Assembly: GCA_900642245.1 (NCBI GenBank)
Contig: CAAAJI010000454.1
Location: 25,656-37,176, forward strand
Length of the DNA: 11,521 nt
Source of the DNA: Fragilaria radians
Lineage: Eukaryota; Bacillariophyta; Fragilariophyceae; Fragilariales; Fragilariaceae
Reading direction: 5' to 3'
The translations under genes were made by a program, and so were the position numbers. Below, in pieces: positions 1 through 7,863 of this stretch. The notes beneath the pieces are model-generated. The model had not been told where the DNA came from and did not search any database. It saw only the letters and a program-made list of their open reading frames with translations. The first letter of the stretch is position 1. Each line of letters begins with the position of its first letter.

Positions 1-256
1 CCAGGAACAAGTACACATTTTTTAGGAAAACAAGTTAACCCGTGGAGTAACAAGAAAAAGATGATGGAGCATTCATAGACATTACAGGTTATTCCGAGCG
101 TTCACCTGGCAATGAATATTAGTATGCTATGAAATTGTTTGTGATTGAAGGCAATTTCATTATTCAGTAAAAAAATGTCTGCGCAAATAGACCACGTAAT
201 TTACACAATGCATTTTTATAATTACTTCATCTTTGATTCTTTCTCTACACTTTATT
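1..256. other. 3' flank of the kinase gene, no gene seen
   Basis: AT-rich sequence downstream of the kinase stop codon, read leftward. I see no convincing open frame, tRNA or repeat on either strand. It probably holds the 3' untranslated region of the kinase transcript, but no poly(A) signal can be assigned with confidence. Confidence 0.5.
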
Positions 257-1779
257 TCAATTCTCGTTTATTTCATCAAGTGAGCCTAATTGGAAACTGA
301 ATTCATGTCTTGATTCATCCAAAGCGGCTTTGTCGAAATTGTAGAATCTGCTTGAACTGTGCCTTGAAATATTTGCAATACACTCTATTCGTGATGCAAT
401 ATGTTCCTCTGTTTCCAGTTCTTGCAGATCTAGTTTTATCATCCTACAGATGTTTTCCATACTTGGTCTAGCAATTGGTGAAGGCATCCAAGAAGATTTC
501 ATAATCTCCTTCGTCATTGCTGGCCACTTATTCTTGATACGAGGACGCTTTCCTCCTTTTGCAACCAATGTAGAAAAATTTTGTGCGATTGCCTTAGGGA
601 ACGGAGGCTTCAACGATATGATTTCATACAGTAAAATTCCAAAAGAAAACACATCGCATTTCTCATTGTAGGGTTTCCGCAGTGATACTTCTGGAGCCAT
701 ATATGGAATGGAACCAACATTTGCAGTTAAGTTGTAGTAATCACAGGAGCTTAATCTATCTTCGCGAAGTGATGTAGCTAGTCCAAAGTCAAATACTTTG
801 ACATTACCACGAATATCAAAGCCAATATTCTGCGTTTTGATATCACTAGAATGCAGGTCGTTAGGTTTCGCTGTTGAGCGAGATGTTCGATTGTTTGAAA
901 AGATTCTTACCGATGAATTACTTTATTCTCATGCATATAACAAAATGCAGAGGCTATATCATGGGCTACGAACAATCGCTCCTTCATGAACTCTCGATTC
1001 CAGTTGTAGTTTCTAGTGCCTCTGAAAGGCTTTAGAACAAAGCGCATGACATCAATATTTTTCTTCCCAAGGCTCTGATTCCATTCGCCTATTTTGTCAT
1101 GCAGAGTTCCATATAATCGGTCCATGAGAAAGAAAAATTTCGGATCAAAGAGATTGCTTGTGTTAAGGCTTCCTCGAATTTTGACAATATGAGGGTGTGA
1201 TAACACTTTAAGATAGCTGACTTCAATTGCCAGGTCTATTCGTGCCCTTGCCTGCTGCTCCGCACGAGCATCTTCGAGCATTAAGGTCTTGACAGCATAA
1301 CGTGCTTCTCCATTTCTTTTGCATAAGGCAGCTACGCCATTTCGTGAAGAAAAGTGATAGTTGAGATTCTCAAGTTCTCTTTCGCTGTCGCTTTCCGCTT
1401 GAGAGTCATTTTCCACCGAGCCGCTGCTAGAATTTGTGCTAAGACTTGTTTTTAATGTCGAAAAGGAGCAATGTGACCCATCAAGGAGATCAATGTATTT
1501 GACTTCCCGAACCACACCGGACGCTCCTACGCCAAGGACAGGACCGAATTGAACTTCTGTGATAAGATGAAAAATAATTGAGACTCCATGATGTCGAGAC
1601 GATATCTTTTTCAGAATGAGATAGATGCACATACCTCGTCTAGAGAAAGCTGGTAAACGAGCATCAATCTCGGCAAGGTTGGAAAACACTGGAGATGACA
1701 ATTCATCCTCAAGGATTTCTCTTCCATCATTGATTAATATGTCATCCACAAGATTATCATGAGTTGTTATGGTAGCCAT
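257..1779 (-). CDS. TKL-like protein kinase, three exons, complete
   Basis: Predicted serine/threonine protein kinase, probably cytosolic: it has no signal peptide and no membrane segment. The exon model is 1779-1635, 1556-911 and 845-257, giving 1380 nt and 459 residues. The Gly-rich loop GVGASG is at residues 57-62. The beta-3 Lys is K138 in YAVKTL, preceded by a long Ser/Asp/Glu-rich insertion (about residues 75-130). The alpha-C Glu is probably E160. The catalytic loop HRDIKTQN is at 263-270, DFG at 283-285, APE at 314-316, the helix-F Asp at D328 (CDVFSFG) and the conserved Arg at R390 (ARPSM). The catalytic loop appears only after removal of the second intron, which strongly supports the model. 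All key residues are present, so it should be active. The long beta-3 insertion and the DVFSFGILLYEI wording resemble TKL-type kinases of diatoms; the substrate is unknown. The ATG at 1779 is the first in this frame after an upstream G/A-rich context and precedes an acidic N-terminus of about 48 residues. Confidence 0.9.
846..910 (-). other. kinase intron 2 (65 bp) within the catalytic loop
   Basis: GTAAGA donor at 910 and CATTCTAG acceptor ending at 846, with a CTAAC branch-point-like motif about 16 nt before the acceptor. Splicing rebuilds the Arg codon (CG|T) and gives HRDIKTQN followed by GFD. Without splicing, the frame hits TAA immediately after HR. An AG lies upstream of the branch point (CAACAG); its use would give a stop after three further residues. 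Confidence 0.92.
1557..1634 (-). other. kinase intron 1 (78 bp, frame-neutral)
   Basis: GTATGT donor at 1634 and a pyrimidine-rich stretch ending TTATCACAG at 1557. Removal joins SRR directly to EVQFGPVLG, placing the Gly-rich loop right after the N-terminal region as expected. The intron is 78 nt with no in-frame stop, so the unspliced frame reads through with 26 extra hydrophobic residues (GMCIYLIL...). This makes it look like coding sequence to an ORF caller. It is an inference from splice consensus and domain fit; retention would still give a full-length protein. Confidence 0.75.
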
Positions 1780-2196
1780 CTGACAATTTCCCGAAACAAA
1801 GTTTGATTAGTTGTGCTGAATAGCAACCAGGTTAGACCCGCGACACAAACAATTCATACGTACGAGACGAAGTTCGATAAATCGCTCAGATGTATTTGTA
1901 TTGTTTACTTAGGTGCATTCAGAAAAGTATATTTAAGGTAAAAGTCGGAAAAGATTCAATAAATGCTCAGACGAATTCAGTGCCTTCGGTGTAGAGAGTA
2001 GTAGATCAACAAAAATTCGTACCTGTGAGAGATATTGATCTTGATGTTTAAACTATTTGCAAATGTCGGCATTCGTCCGACTTGCACAATATGGTTAACA
2101 TTTGGGATTCCGTCAGCGACTAAATATTTCGATATAGGAAATAGGGAAATTACTATGCACTACCGAATTGATGAGCATCCAAATTTTTTACTCCTT
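1780..2196. other. upstream region of the kinase, no gene seen
   Basis: Non-coding sequence between the kinase start and the minisatellite. It presumably contains the promoter and 5' untranslated region of the leftward kinase gene, but no core promoter motif can be called. The plus-strand frame at 2035-2352 that crosses it owes much of its length to the 26-bp repeat and shows no domain. Confidence 0.5.
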
Positions 2197-2313
2197 ATTT
2201 CCCCTTCAAAGATTCGATTTTCATTTCCCCTTCAAGGCTTCGATTTTCATTTCCCCTTCAAGGCTTCGATTTTCATTTCCCCTTCAAGGCTTCGATTTTC
2301 ATTTCCCCTTCAA
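2197..2313. repeat. 26-bp tandem minisatellite, 4.5 copies
   Basis: Unit beginning ATTTCCCCTTCAAGG and ending GATTTTC, 26 bp. Copies start at 2197, 2223, 2249, 2275 and 2301, the last being 13 bp. Copies 2 to 4 are identical; copy 1 differs at a few bases (CAAAGATTCG against CAAGGCTTCG). The period is not a multiple of three, so a plus-strand translation cycles through all three frames and repeats only every 78 nt, which argues against a coding role. It lies about 420 bp upstream of the kinase start codon. Confidence 0.97.
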
Positions 2314-2718
2314 CGTAGTATCACCATCATTCATTCATATGTGACCTATTGAATCGCAAGAAGTTCAACATATTCCGTACAATGAGTTGCCGTCTTAAGA
2401 ACTTAGTAAGGCATCATAGCATTATCACAAAGTTTCCCTCTTGACTTGAAGATTTCGTATTAAAACTTTAAACTTCATCTGTTAGATTGAATTTGCGAAA
2501 TAACAGGAGTAGGTGTCGATGACGACACTTGAGAAGCCTTAACGATATTTGGCGGTAAACTGAGTGTTGGTGGTAAGCCACCTGAAATAGTGTTCTACTT
2601 TAACGATACACCTGACAACCTAAGAATGTCGTCAAAGGTATGCTAAAGGATCGAAATAGCACTTCAATCAACTGTCTTACGAATTCGTCTTAGATTCGAT
2701 TCTTTTCTCTTCTTTCAT
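2314..2718. other. unassigned spacer left of element A
   Basis: About 400 bp with no convincing frame, LTR or RNA gene. It should hold the end of RNase H and the 3' LTR of element A if these survived, but I could not match it to the sequence upstream of element A's gag or to the LTRs of element B. Element A therefore appears truncated near 2719. Confidence 0.45.
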
Positions 2719-2781
2719 TCATACTGTACCACCGTATACCACTAACGTCATGACAGCTCCGGTATGGCTCTTGTAGTCATA
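2719..2781 (-). pseudogene. element A RNase H fragment
   Basis: A 20-codon stretch reading YDYKSHTGAVMTL then diverging to a stop. It matches the Copia RNase H segment after the first catalytic Asp (element B has SDYESHTGAIMTM at the equivalent place, about 9790-9835). It follows the RT N-terminus after about 20 bp, so RT fingers, palm and thumb and the start of RNase H have been deleted. No further RNase H motif is visible to its left. Confidence 0.75.
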
Positions 2782-2801
2782 ATTTCTTATTCAATGTAAA
2801 T

Positions 2802-3844
2802 CCACTGAATACTACCCTTGGCACATGTTCTGGCTTTTATTCTTCCATCGCTCTTATCAACTAAAAAATATACTTTCCATTGCTTTATACTTTTCTTGGT
2901 GTGATAATTCACCTAAATTAACTGGTTTAAATGCAGCACTTTGTCTAACTGTTGCATCTCACTCATGGCTGCTTTATATCCATGTTCTCCAAACATTTTG
3001 ATTTCTTTCTTAAGTCCAAAGGTCTCTGCAAATTGATAATGATATTTATGATTAAAACCAGTGATATTCTTTGCAATTACTTCTTCTGCTTCAATTGAAA
3101 AGTAATTAAATGAGATTGATATAGGTTTAGTTTGGAAGGGGGTTTTGCCTGAACTAGTACGCTTTACTTCCTCCTGTAAAATTTCTTCTTTTGAAGGTAA
3201 TTCTTCTTCTTCTGATTCTGATTCAAATTTTTCTAATTCAACTGACTCTGATGGATTGGATGATTCTTCATTTTTATAATCGGGAGTCTCTGCATGAATG
3301 TTATGATCCTCTCCACTGGTTTTGCTCACGATTTTATGATGCCTTGTTTCGTAAATCTCATTTGGACTTCTTTTCATCACATTCCTGCACGCTTTCATCT
3401 TGTTCCTCCTCATAATTTTCATCGTTGTAGTTGTAGTCCACTCCTGCAATCCAGGATCAGTCAAAGAGCATTACTTTCTTTTTGTTGGTGATTTTAAGAC
3501 CTTCTTGGATTCCATCAGCTTCTGCTAATTTATGAACCAATTTAATATCCCTTTTAGTAATTGGAACCTGGGCAATGGTTCTTCTCTTAATTGTTTGACC
3601 CGTGTTTAAGTCCAATAAATGACACCTTCCTTGAAGGTTATCGACATATCGTAAATAGATGCAATCCAGTGCTCTTGGATGTTGCGAATTCTTAAGAATA
3701 GGATCATTGTGTGCTTGAACATAAGTACCAGATGGTACATTGCAATGTTTGTTGTAATTGAGCGATTGTTGATGGATGATTGTTTTCAGGCTGTAAAAAT
3801 TAGAAATTCCATCTATAGTGAAAAAGCTGAGCTTTTTAGTGCAC
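2802..3844 (-). pseudogene. element A pol: integrase C-terminus, linker, RT N-terminus
   Basis: Reading leftward from about 3844: KKLSFFTIDGISNFYS, then SLNYNKHCNVPSGTYVQAH, CIYLRYVDNLQG, LLDLNTGQTIKRRTIA and ITKRDIKLVHKLAEADG, ending in a stop near 3465. These fit the region after the integrase core in Copia polyproteins. A frame change leads into an open frame at 3464-2913 with a very acidic stretch (ESESEEEELPSKEE), followed by YHYQFAETFGLKKEI and GYKAAMSEMQQLDK, the segment just before RT. After another shift come ELSHQEKYKAMES and DGRIKARTCAKGSIQ, the conserved start of Copia RT, where the sequence breaks off at about 2802. The open frame at 2913-3464 is a stop-free piece of a dead polyprotein, not a separate gene. 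Confidence 0.85.
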
Positions 3845-4512
3845 TACTGTGGATGACATTAAAACTGCCGAGATGATCTTTGCTGAGGATATTGGTATAT
3901 AAAAAGGGAAGTTGGTGCGACATAAACCGCTACGTGTGTCATCAGATTATGTGGAAGTGCCAAAAGCAATGATTAATAATTATCAAGATGTTACTTTGTG
4001 TGTTTTTATCATGAATATCAATGGACATTAAGACTGCCGAAATGATCTTTGCTGAGCATATTGGTATTTAAAAAGGGAAGTTGGTGCGACATAAACCGCT
4101 ATCTGTGTCATCAGATTATGCGGAAGTGCCAAAAGCAATGATTAATAATCATCAAGATGTTACTTTTGTGTTTTTTTTTTCGGTTTTCTTTTATAACCAC
4201 TATTTCAAGAAAGATAATGTATACCAAGCCAGAGTGTGAAAGACTACAGGCGTCCGCTAGACACCGTATTTCAGATTTATAATTGTGCATTATTCAAGAT
4301 AAAGACAATTCTCTGTGATAATGAGTTTCAACCAATTATGAAAGAAAGGGAAAAAATCTACGGAATCAGAATGAATGATGCAAACCCTCAGGAGCATGTG
4401 CCTGAAGTTTAGAGAAGCATTAGAATCATCAAGGAAAGATTCAAAATCTCAATTCACTGATTACCATTTAAGGGAATTTCGAAAATTATGATCAAGATTT
4501 TAGCTATGGAAT
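3845..4512 (+). pseudogene. integrase core of element A, inverted
   Basis: The plus strand reads VDDIKTAEMIFAEDIG, VRHKPLRVSSDYVEVPKA and DVTLCVFIMNING, then after a duplicated unit VKDYRRPLDTVFQIYNCA, KTILCDNEFQPIMKE, ANPQEHVPEV-stop-RSIRIIKERF and ISKIMIKILAME. This is the DDE integrase core. The second Asp (CDNEF) is kept. The first acidic site (Asp expected before IM.ING) reads Phe, and the position of the catalytic Glu in the V-E-R context is a TAG stop, one base from GAG. There are several other stops. Its limits coincide with the ends of the two minus-strand integrase parts of element A, hence the call of an inversion. The alternative is a piece of another element inserted where element A lost its own core. 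Confidence 0.8.
3855..4164 (+). repeat. 169-bp tandem duplication within the integrase core
   Basis: Positions 3855-3995 and 4024-4164 align over 141 bp without gaps and with 8 mismatches (about 94% identity). The period is 169 bp, so the copies are in tandem. Both encode the DIKTAEMIFAE...HKPL.VSSDY...VPKAMINN segment of integrase, and both carry the same TAA stop (before KGKLVRHKPL). The duplication therefore happened after the element was already inactivated. The second copy runs into a T-rich stretch (about 4165-4180) where the first continues into the next integrase residues. Confidence 0.95.
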
Positions 4513-5193
4513 AGGTAGATTTTTAATTGCGTTTGCTGTGAAAATTAATTTAAAATCTTTCCGTGGGTTACCCTATGCATGATGATATTTTTCTGGTAAG
4601 TTTTCCTCTCTCAATTTGCCGATTTGCAAATTATTTCATACACTCTTGTACACTATCCATAGGTACATTTGCAGCACATGTATGTTGATTCTTGTTGTAA
4701 CGGGGATTAAAATAGTATAATCAGTTAGGACTTCTCACATACGTCTTTATCTGGTAAGTGAACATTGAATGCATGCTAATTCTTGGAGTTGAAAGTAATC
4801 TGATTCTTATCTTAACGTTCCGCAAAGCTAGTTATACTTGTTATGGCACCAGAATGAACCAAACGTCTCCAAATCCTTAACAAATGCTTATTTATTCATC
4901 TTGAATGCTCCGCCATTTGTGGCTGATTTCAGCTGTTCCTTAACTTCCCACACTCTTTCCACTTAGTCTTTGTCACAAAATAAACTCACAGTTGACTGGT
5001 TGTCAAGTGGTGTAATATTTTCCATATCTAATGCTTGATAAAATTGGACATTTGCTCCACTCCAACCAGACATCACACTTGAAGTTGCGATTTTAGATTG
5101 AGATGCTGTTGAATTTGCTCCATTTGTACTTGGTGGTTGTCCAGTTGCTCTATAGTTCCTATTCAGCTTTTAACTTTTAATCTTGTTTATTGC
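4513..5193 (-). pseudogene. element A pol: protease and integrase N-terminal part
   Basis: It continues the gag frame past a TGA at 5196-5194: AINKIKS, an in-frame TAA, then a Ser/Thr/Gln-rich spacer and FYQALDMENITPLDNQSTVSLFC. DNQST (codons at 5004-4990) is the aspartic protease active site of this Copia group, with the Asp kept. Then come NGGAFKMNK and, in another frame, FGDVWFH.GAITSITSFAELR, HAFNVHLPDKDV, ANRQIERGKLTRK and GNPRKDFKLIFTANAIKN. The last segments are the zinc-binding and spacer region before the integrase core. Homology stops at about 4513, the right edge of the inverted core. At least four stops and two frame changes are present. Confidence 0.82.
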
Positions 5194-6291
5194 TCATTCA
5201 CATTTTGGTTTACGATTCCATCTGCAAATGGGTGACTTGTGATCAGCTTTACCGCAGCAATAACATTTCTCATCCAACTGAGAAAAAGAAAATTCAGGGC
5301 TTTCATCAATTTTGTTGTCATTTATTCTTTTGTTCTTCATTGCTGATAGCTTGATTTTACTTGGATTGTCAAATTGATGGTCGCCCAATACACTGTGCAT
5401 CTGAAACAGTTCGAGGACATTGGTTATTCCCATGCAAATATTGTGTCTATATTCCCAATAAAAGAGATGCATACTTTGACTTGTCAGCTCCTTCCATGTA
5501 CATGTAAGCTAAGAATGGTTCAAATGCTTTTGACTTGCATTTTTCAATCCTTTCTTCATCCTTAGGGTTAAACTCTTCCATTTTTGACATAAATTTTGTT
5601 AACTCAATTGGACCACCAATGTGCGACTCCATAACTCCAGCTAAGGTTTTGATCTTTTGGTGTATATTTGTAAGGTCTCATTATCCCTCTAATTCACATT
5701 AATCATATTCTTCAGGGCCTCCAGGCTTGTTGACATCTCATAACAACTCTCCTGAAAATTCAACCCCTGTTGTTTTATGAATTTTAATACATTAATAGGA
5801 TTTCTTTCAAGGAGAGAAAAATAATCCTTTCTTGCCTCAAGATTTTTTTGCCATGACTTTGCAGATTGATCCCAAATAATTGAATAAGGCTTGGATAAAT
5901 CCATCTCTAATGCTTGCTTCCTTTTTGTAAATACATCGTGTTCCGCTGAGAATTCAATTTCAAACTGTTTGTCCTCTGCCATTCTGATATCTTCATCTTG
6001 AGTCAACCTGACACTTAATGATGGTTTGAACTCACTCAAATCCACTTCTCGCAAAGTTTCCAGGACTGTTCCAATGTCCATTCCCATAGTTAAAAGTCTT
6101 TTTTATGTAATTAATGAAGAATTCTGTTGTGGATTCATTATCAGAGGTCTGCTTGGCAGAATTTAGATAGTACACATTATCAAAATCATTGTTCTCTTTA
6201 ATGGCTTAAATTGATAGCCTTTATTGTTGCTGTTGTCTTTAGTTTTGGTCTGGTATGTTCCCTTCTTATTAATTCATTTCTTATTTGACAT
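5194..6291 (-). pseudogene. element A gag with CCHC zinc knuckle
   Basis: Capsid-like gag of the Copia element. The ATG at 6291 opens MSNKK and hits TGA at codon 6. The same frame goes on with KKGTYQTKTKDNSNNKGYQF, then a shift gives FDNVYYLNSAKQTSDNEST and FINYIKKTFNYG. The longest open piece, 6087-5689, has DIGTVLETLREVDLSEFKP and an amphipathic Lys/Glu-rich region ending YEMSTSLEALKNMINVN. Then 5632-5447 has FLAYMYMEGADKSKYASLL, and 5472-5194 has SVLGDHQFDN and the knuckle C-X2-C-X4-H-X4-C (CYCCGKADHKSPIC, 5265-5224). The knuckle, which would bind genomic RNA, is intact. The pieces lie in at least three frames, so no full gag can be made. Confidence 0.85.
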
Positions 6292-6400
6292 GTTGCAGCC
6301 GTTCGATTTCACTTTGTTTCTTGAATTTACTTGCTAAGTCTCAACTCTATCGTAACTTGCACTGAAGCGCTCATGCAACAAGGAAGGAGGTTAACTGAAT
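6292..6400 (-). other. element A leader, interrupted by element B
   Basis: About 110 bp upstream of element A's gag ATG on the minus strand. Nothing coding is seen. It ends at the 5-bp target duplication of element B. A tract ending TTGTTGCA on the minus strand (about 6374) could be the end of an LTR, with the primer-binding site just after it, but there is no second copy to prove it. Removing element B joins this stretch to 10536 onward. Confidence 0.45.
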
Positions 6401-6405
6401 AGAAG
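6401..6405 (+). repeat. target-site duplication of element B, left copy
   Basis: AGAAG, directly before the 5' LTR and identical to 10531-10535 directly after the 3' LTR. Five base pairs is the usual Copia duplication length. A 5-bp match is weak alone, but both copies fall at LTR edges set independently by LTR-LTR alignment. Confidence 0.75.
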
Positions 6406-6711
6406 TTTTAGATAAGTCAATTTTAAGGAATTACTCTAGAAATGAATCTCAAAGAGAGAAGAAAAGAATTTGAGTCTTGAAGGGATGCAAAAAAGAAAGA
6501 ATCGTGGTGACAGAATCTACAAAAATACCAAGAGAAAGAAAATGAAGAAAGACTCACTTTCGTTGATTTGACACTACCATGATAAAAAATAGGAAACCAT
6601 AGTTACGAATTGTGTAACACTTCCTAGTATTAAGTAGGACCATGAAAAGTATCTGTAAAGTAATCTGGTAGCCAGATAAATAACCATCGGCAAGTGCTAT
6701 TTTGCTTAACA
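6406..6711 (+). repeat. 5' LTR of element B
   Basis: It aligns with 10272-10530. Shared blocks include TCTAGAA.TGAATCTCA plus AGAGAGAAGAAAAGAA, GAAAGACTCACTTTCGT, ATAGGAAAC, and AGTAATCT.GTAGCCAGATA with one mismatch in 20. The start TTTTAGATAA matches TGTTGGATAA of the 3' copy, so the terminal TG is mutated here. The end TTAACA keeps a terminal CA. About 18 bp (AATAACCATCGG...) near the end and some internal blocks are absent from the 3' copy. Exact ends are uncertain by a few bases. Confidence 0.85.
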
Positions 6712-6793
6712 CAAACCAACGAAAGCCGAGAAAGTATTTCTCGGAATAAATTGAGATATTCGGAACGTCGTGAAACGACCATCCCAGAGAGAA
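6712..6793 (+). promoter_or_regulatory. element B leader with two hairpins
   Basis: Non-coding stretch between the 5' LTR and the gag ATG at 6794. It holds a perfect 8-bp inverted repeat, CCGAGAAA (6726-6733) and TTTCTCGG (6737-6744), with a 3-nt loop, and a second, GTCGT (6767-6771) and ACGAC (6775-6779). In retrotransposon RNA this region usually carries the primer-binding site and packaging or dimerisation signals. I do not recognise a primer-binding site for a particular tRNA. Confidence 0.5.
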
Positions 6794-7863
6794 ATGTCTG
6801 GAAGAACCAATGGAAATCAAAGTTCTTTTTGTGATAGAGATGTTGAAGGATTACAAGAACCGACAAAAAGTGGCAGGGACTACAGTCATAAAGAAGAAAA
6901 ACGAAAATCTTGAGAGGACTGCATATTCCATATTGGCCAAGCAAGCCAGTGACTTTGTAGGGATGACTGAAAATTATAGCAATGAAACTGCAAGGAAAAA
7001 ACTGGATATTGACGCACACATGCCAGAGTTTAAAATATCAACAAGCAATGATGATGCTGCAAAAGAAAGGGGATGAACAATTCAGAATGCTTTATGAAGC
7101 AATGGTCCAATCCCATGTTGATAGAGATACTGCCTACGAAAGTCTATACAAAGCGTTTTTTGTAGTGTATCACATAATCCATTCAAGCTTTTATTCGCAA
7201 TAGGAGAATTCTGTGAGCTATCAAGGAAGCAAATATCAAGTGACAACAATTTCAGATGCAATCAAGTATTTGTTTACTTTAAAGTAGTGGGATGATGAGA
7301 AATTAATAGATTGTGCTGGAAGATTTACGTCGGCCAAGGAGATCCTGATTAGTTAAATAGGAAGTCCTATTAAGTTACCTAAATTCATAAAATCCACTTG
7401 TGAAAGACAAATCTGATTAGAAGGAAGGAATAGCGAATGAGAAGTTGGAAAAAAGAGAAATTTGAACATTTGATGACATTTATCTACATTGACAATGCTG
7501 ACAAAGCGAATTTTGGGAGATTGCTAAGAGGTTTGTCAAGTCACTTTGAACTTGGACAATCATGAATTTAATGATACATGGTAGTATTGAAACAAGAAGG
7601 AGGATTAACAGAAAAAAATCGAGATATGCAAGACGCAGAGGAGCGAATCTTGGTGTTATGTGTTTGCTCAGACGGAGGGAAAGTGGTATTGATTGGCAAA
7701 CAGGCCATAGATCTCTCCAATGCTGCCATAAATCATAACCAAGAACAGAGTGGGCGATAAACAAGACTCTAGAATTGACCTAAGTCCAGAACTTGATAGT
7801 AGGAGCAAGTTTTCAATTGACACAATCAGAAGAAGCTAAATTGCGCAGCAGAATAATTCAAAC
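6794..7863 (+). pseudogene. element B gag
   Basis: The ATG at 6794 opens MSGRTNGNQ and stops at a TGA after about 39 codons. A frame change leads into AKQASDFVGMTENYSNET and MPEFKISTSNDDAAKERG (to 7076). A further change leads to DEQFRMLYEAMVQSHVDRD and AYESLYKAFFVVYHI (to 7203). Then WDDEKLIDCAGRFTSAKEIL, IGSPIKLPKFIKS and KFEHLMTFIYIDNADKANFG, RLLRGLSSHFELGQ follow with stops between. These parallel FLAYMYMEGADKSKYASLL of element A. The knuckle region (about 7669-7730) is ruined: codons where Cys is expected read TGG and TGA, followed by a frame change before GHRSLQC. At least four frames or stops interrupt the gene. Confidence 0.8.

Larger units (their letters stand above)
2719..6400 (-). 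mobile_element. element A: degenerate Copia (Ty1-type) retrotransposon
   Basis: Read right to left, the minus strand carries Copia domains in the canonical order: gag with CCHC knuckle (6291-5194), aspartic protease (DNQST at 5004-4990), N-terminal integrase part (to about 4513), integrase C-terminal part and linker (from about 3844), RT N-terminus (to about 2802) and an RNase H scrap (2781-2719). The integrase core lies between these parts on the plus strand, apparently by inversion. There are many stops and frame changes, most of RT is missing and no 3' LTR is recognisable, so the element is dead. Its 5' leader reaches the insertion point of element B at 6400; the remainder of its upstream end probably continues at 10536 and beyond. 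Assignment to a CoDi-like diatom lineage rests on recalled family wording, not on a search. Confidence 0.88.

Noticed and set aside
2035..2352. Open plus-strand frame of 105 codons with a Phe/Pro-rich repeat
   Set aside because: Much of its length comes from the 26-bp minisatellite, whose period is not a multiple of three; no domain, signal peptide or partner gene supports it.
2314..2718. Possible 3' LTR of element A
   Set aside because: By eye it matches neither the leader at 6292-6400 nor 10536-10850, nor the LTRs of element B. A shared purine-rich string similar to AGAAAAGAATC is too simple to count.
2913..3464. 183-residue open frame as an independent acidic protein gene
   Set aside because: Its end (GYKAAMSEMQQLDK) and YHYQFAETFGLKKEI are Copia pre-RT linker wording, and the sequence on both sides continues the polyprotein in other frames. 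It is a stop-free piece of element A.
3191..3491. Two overlapping plus-strand frames of 65 and 74 codons
   Set aside because: They mirror the acidic minus-strand pol linker; the Ser/Leu/His composition is the reverse complement of Glu/Lys codons.
4165..4185. T-rich run as a poly(A) tail of a retroposed copy on the minus strand
   Set aside because: It is short, lies inside the integrase coding homology and has coding sequence continuing on both sides, so slippage in the duplicated copy explains it better.
6630..7019. Minus-strand open frame of 129 codons over the leader and gag of element B
   Set aside because: It is antisense to the recognisable gag frames and LTR, with no domain of its own.
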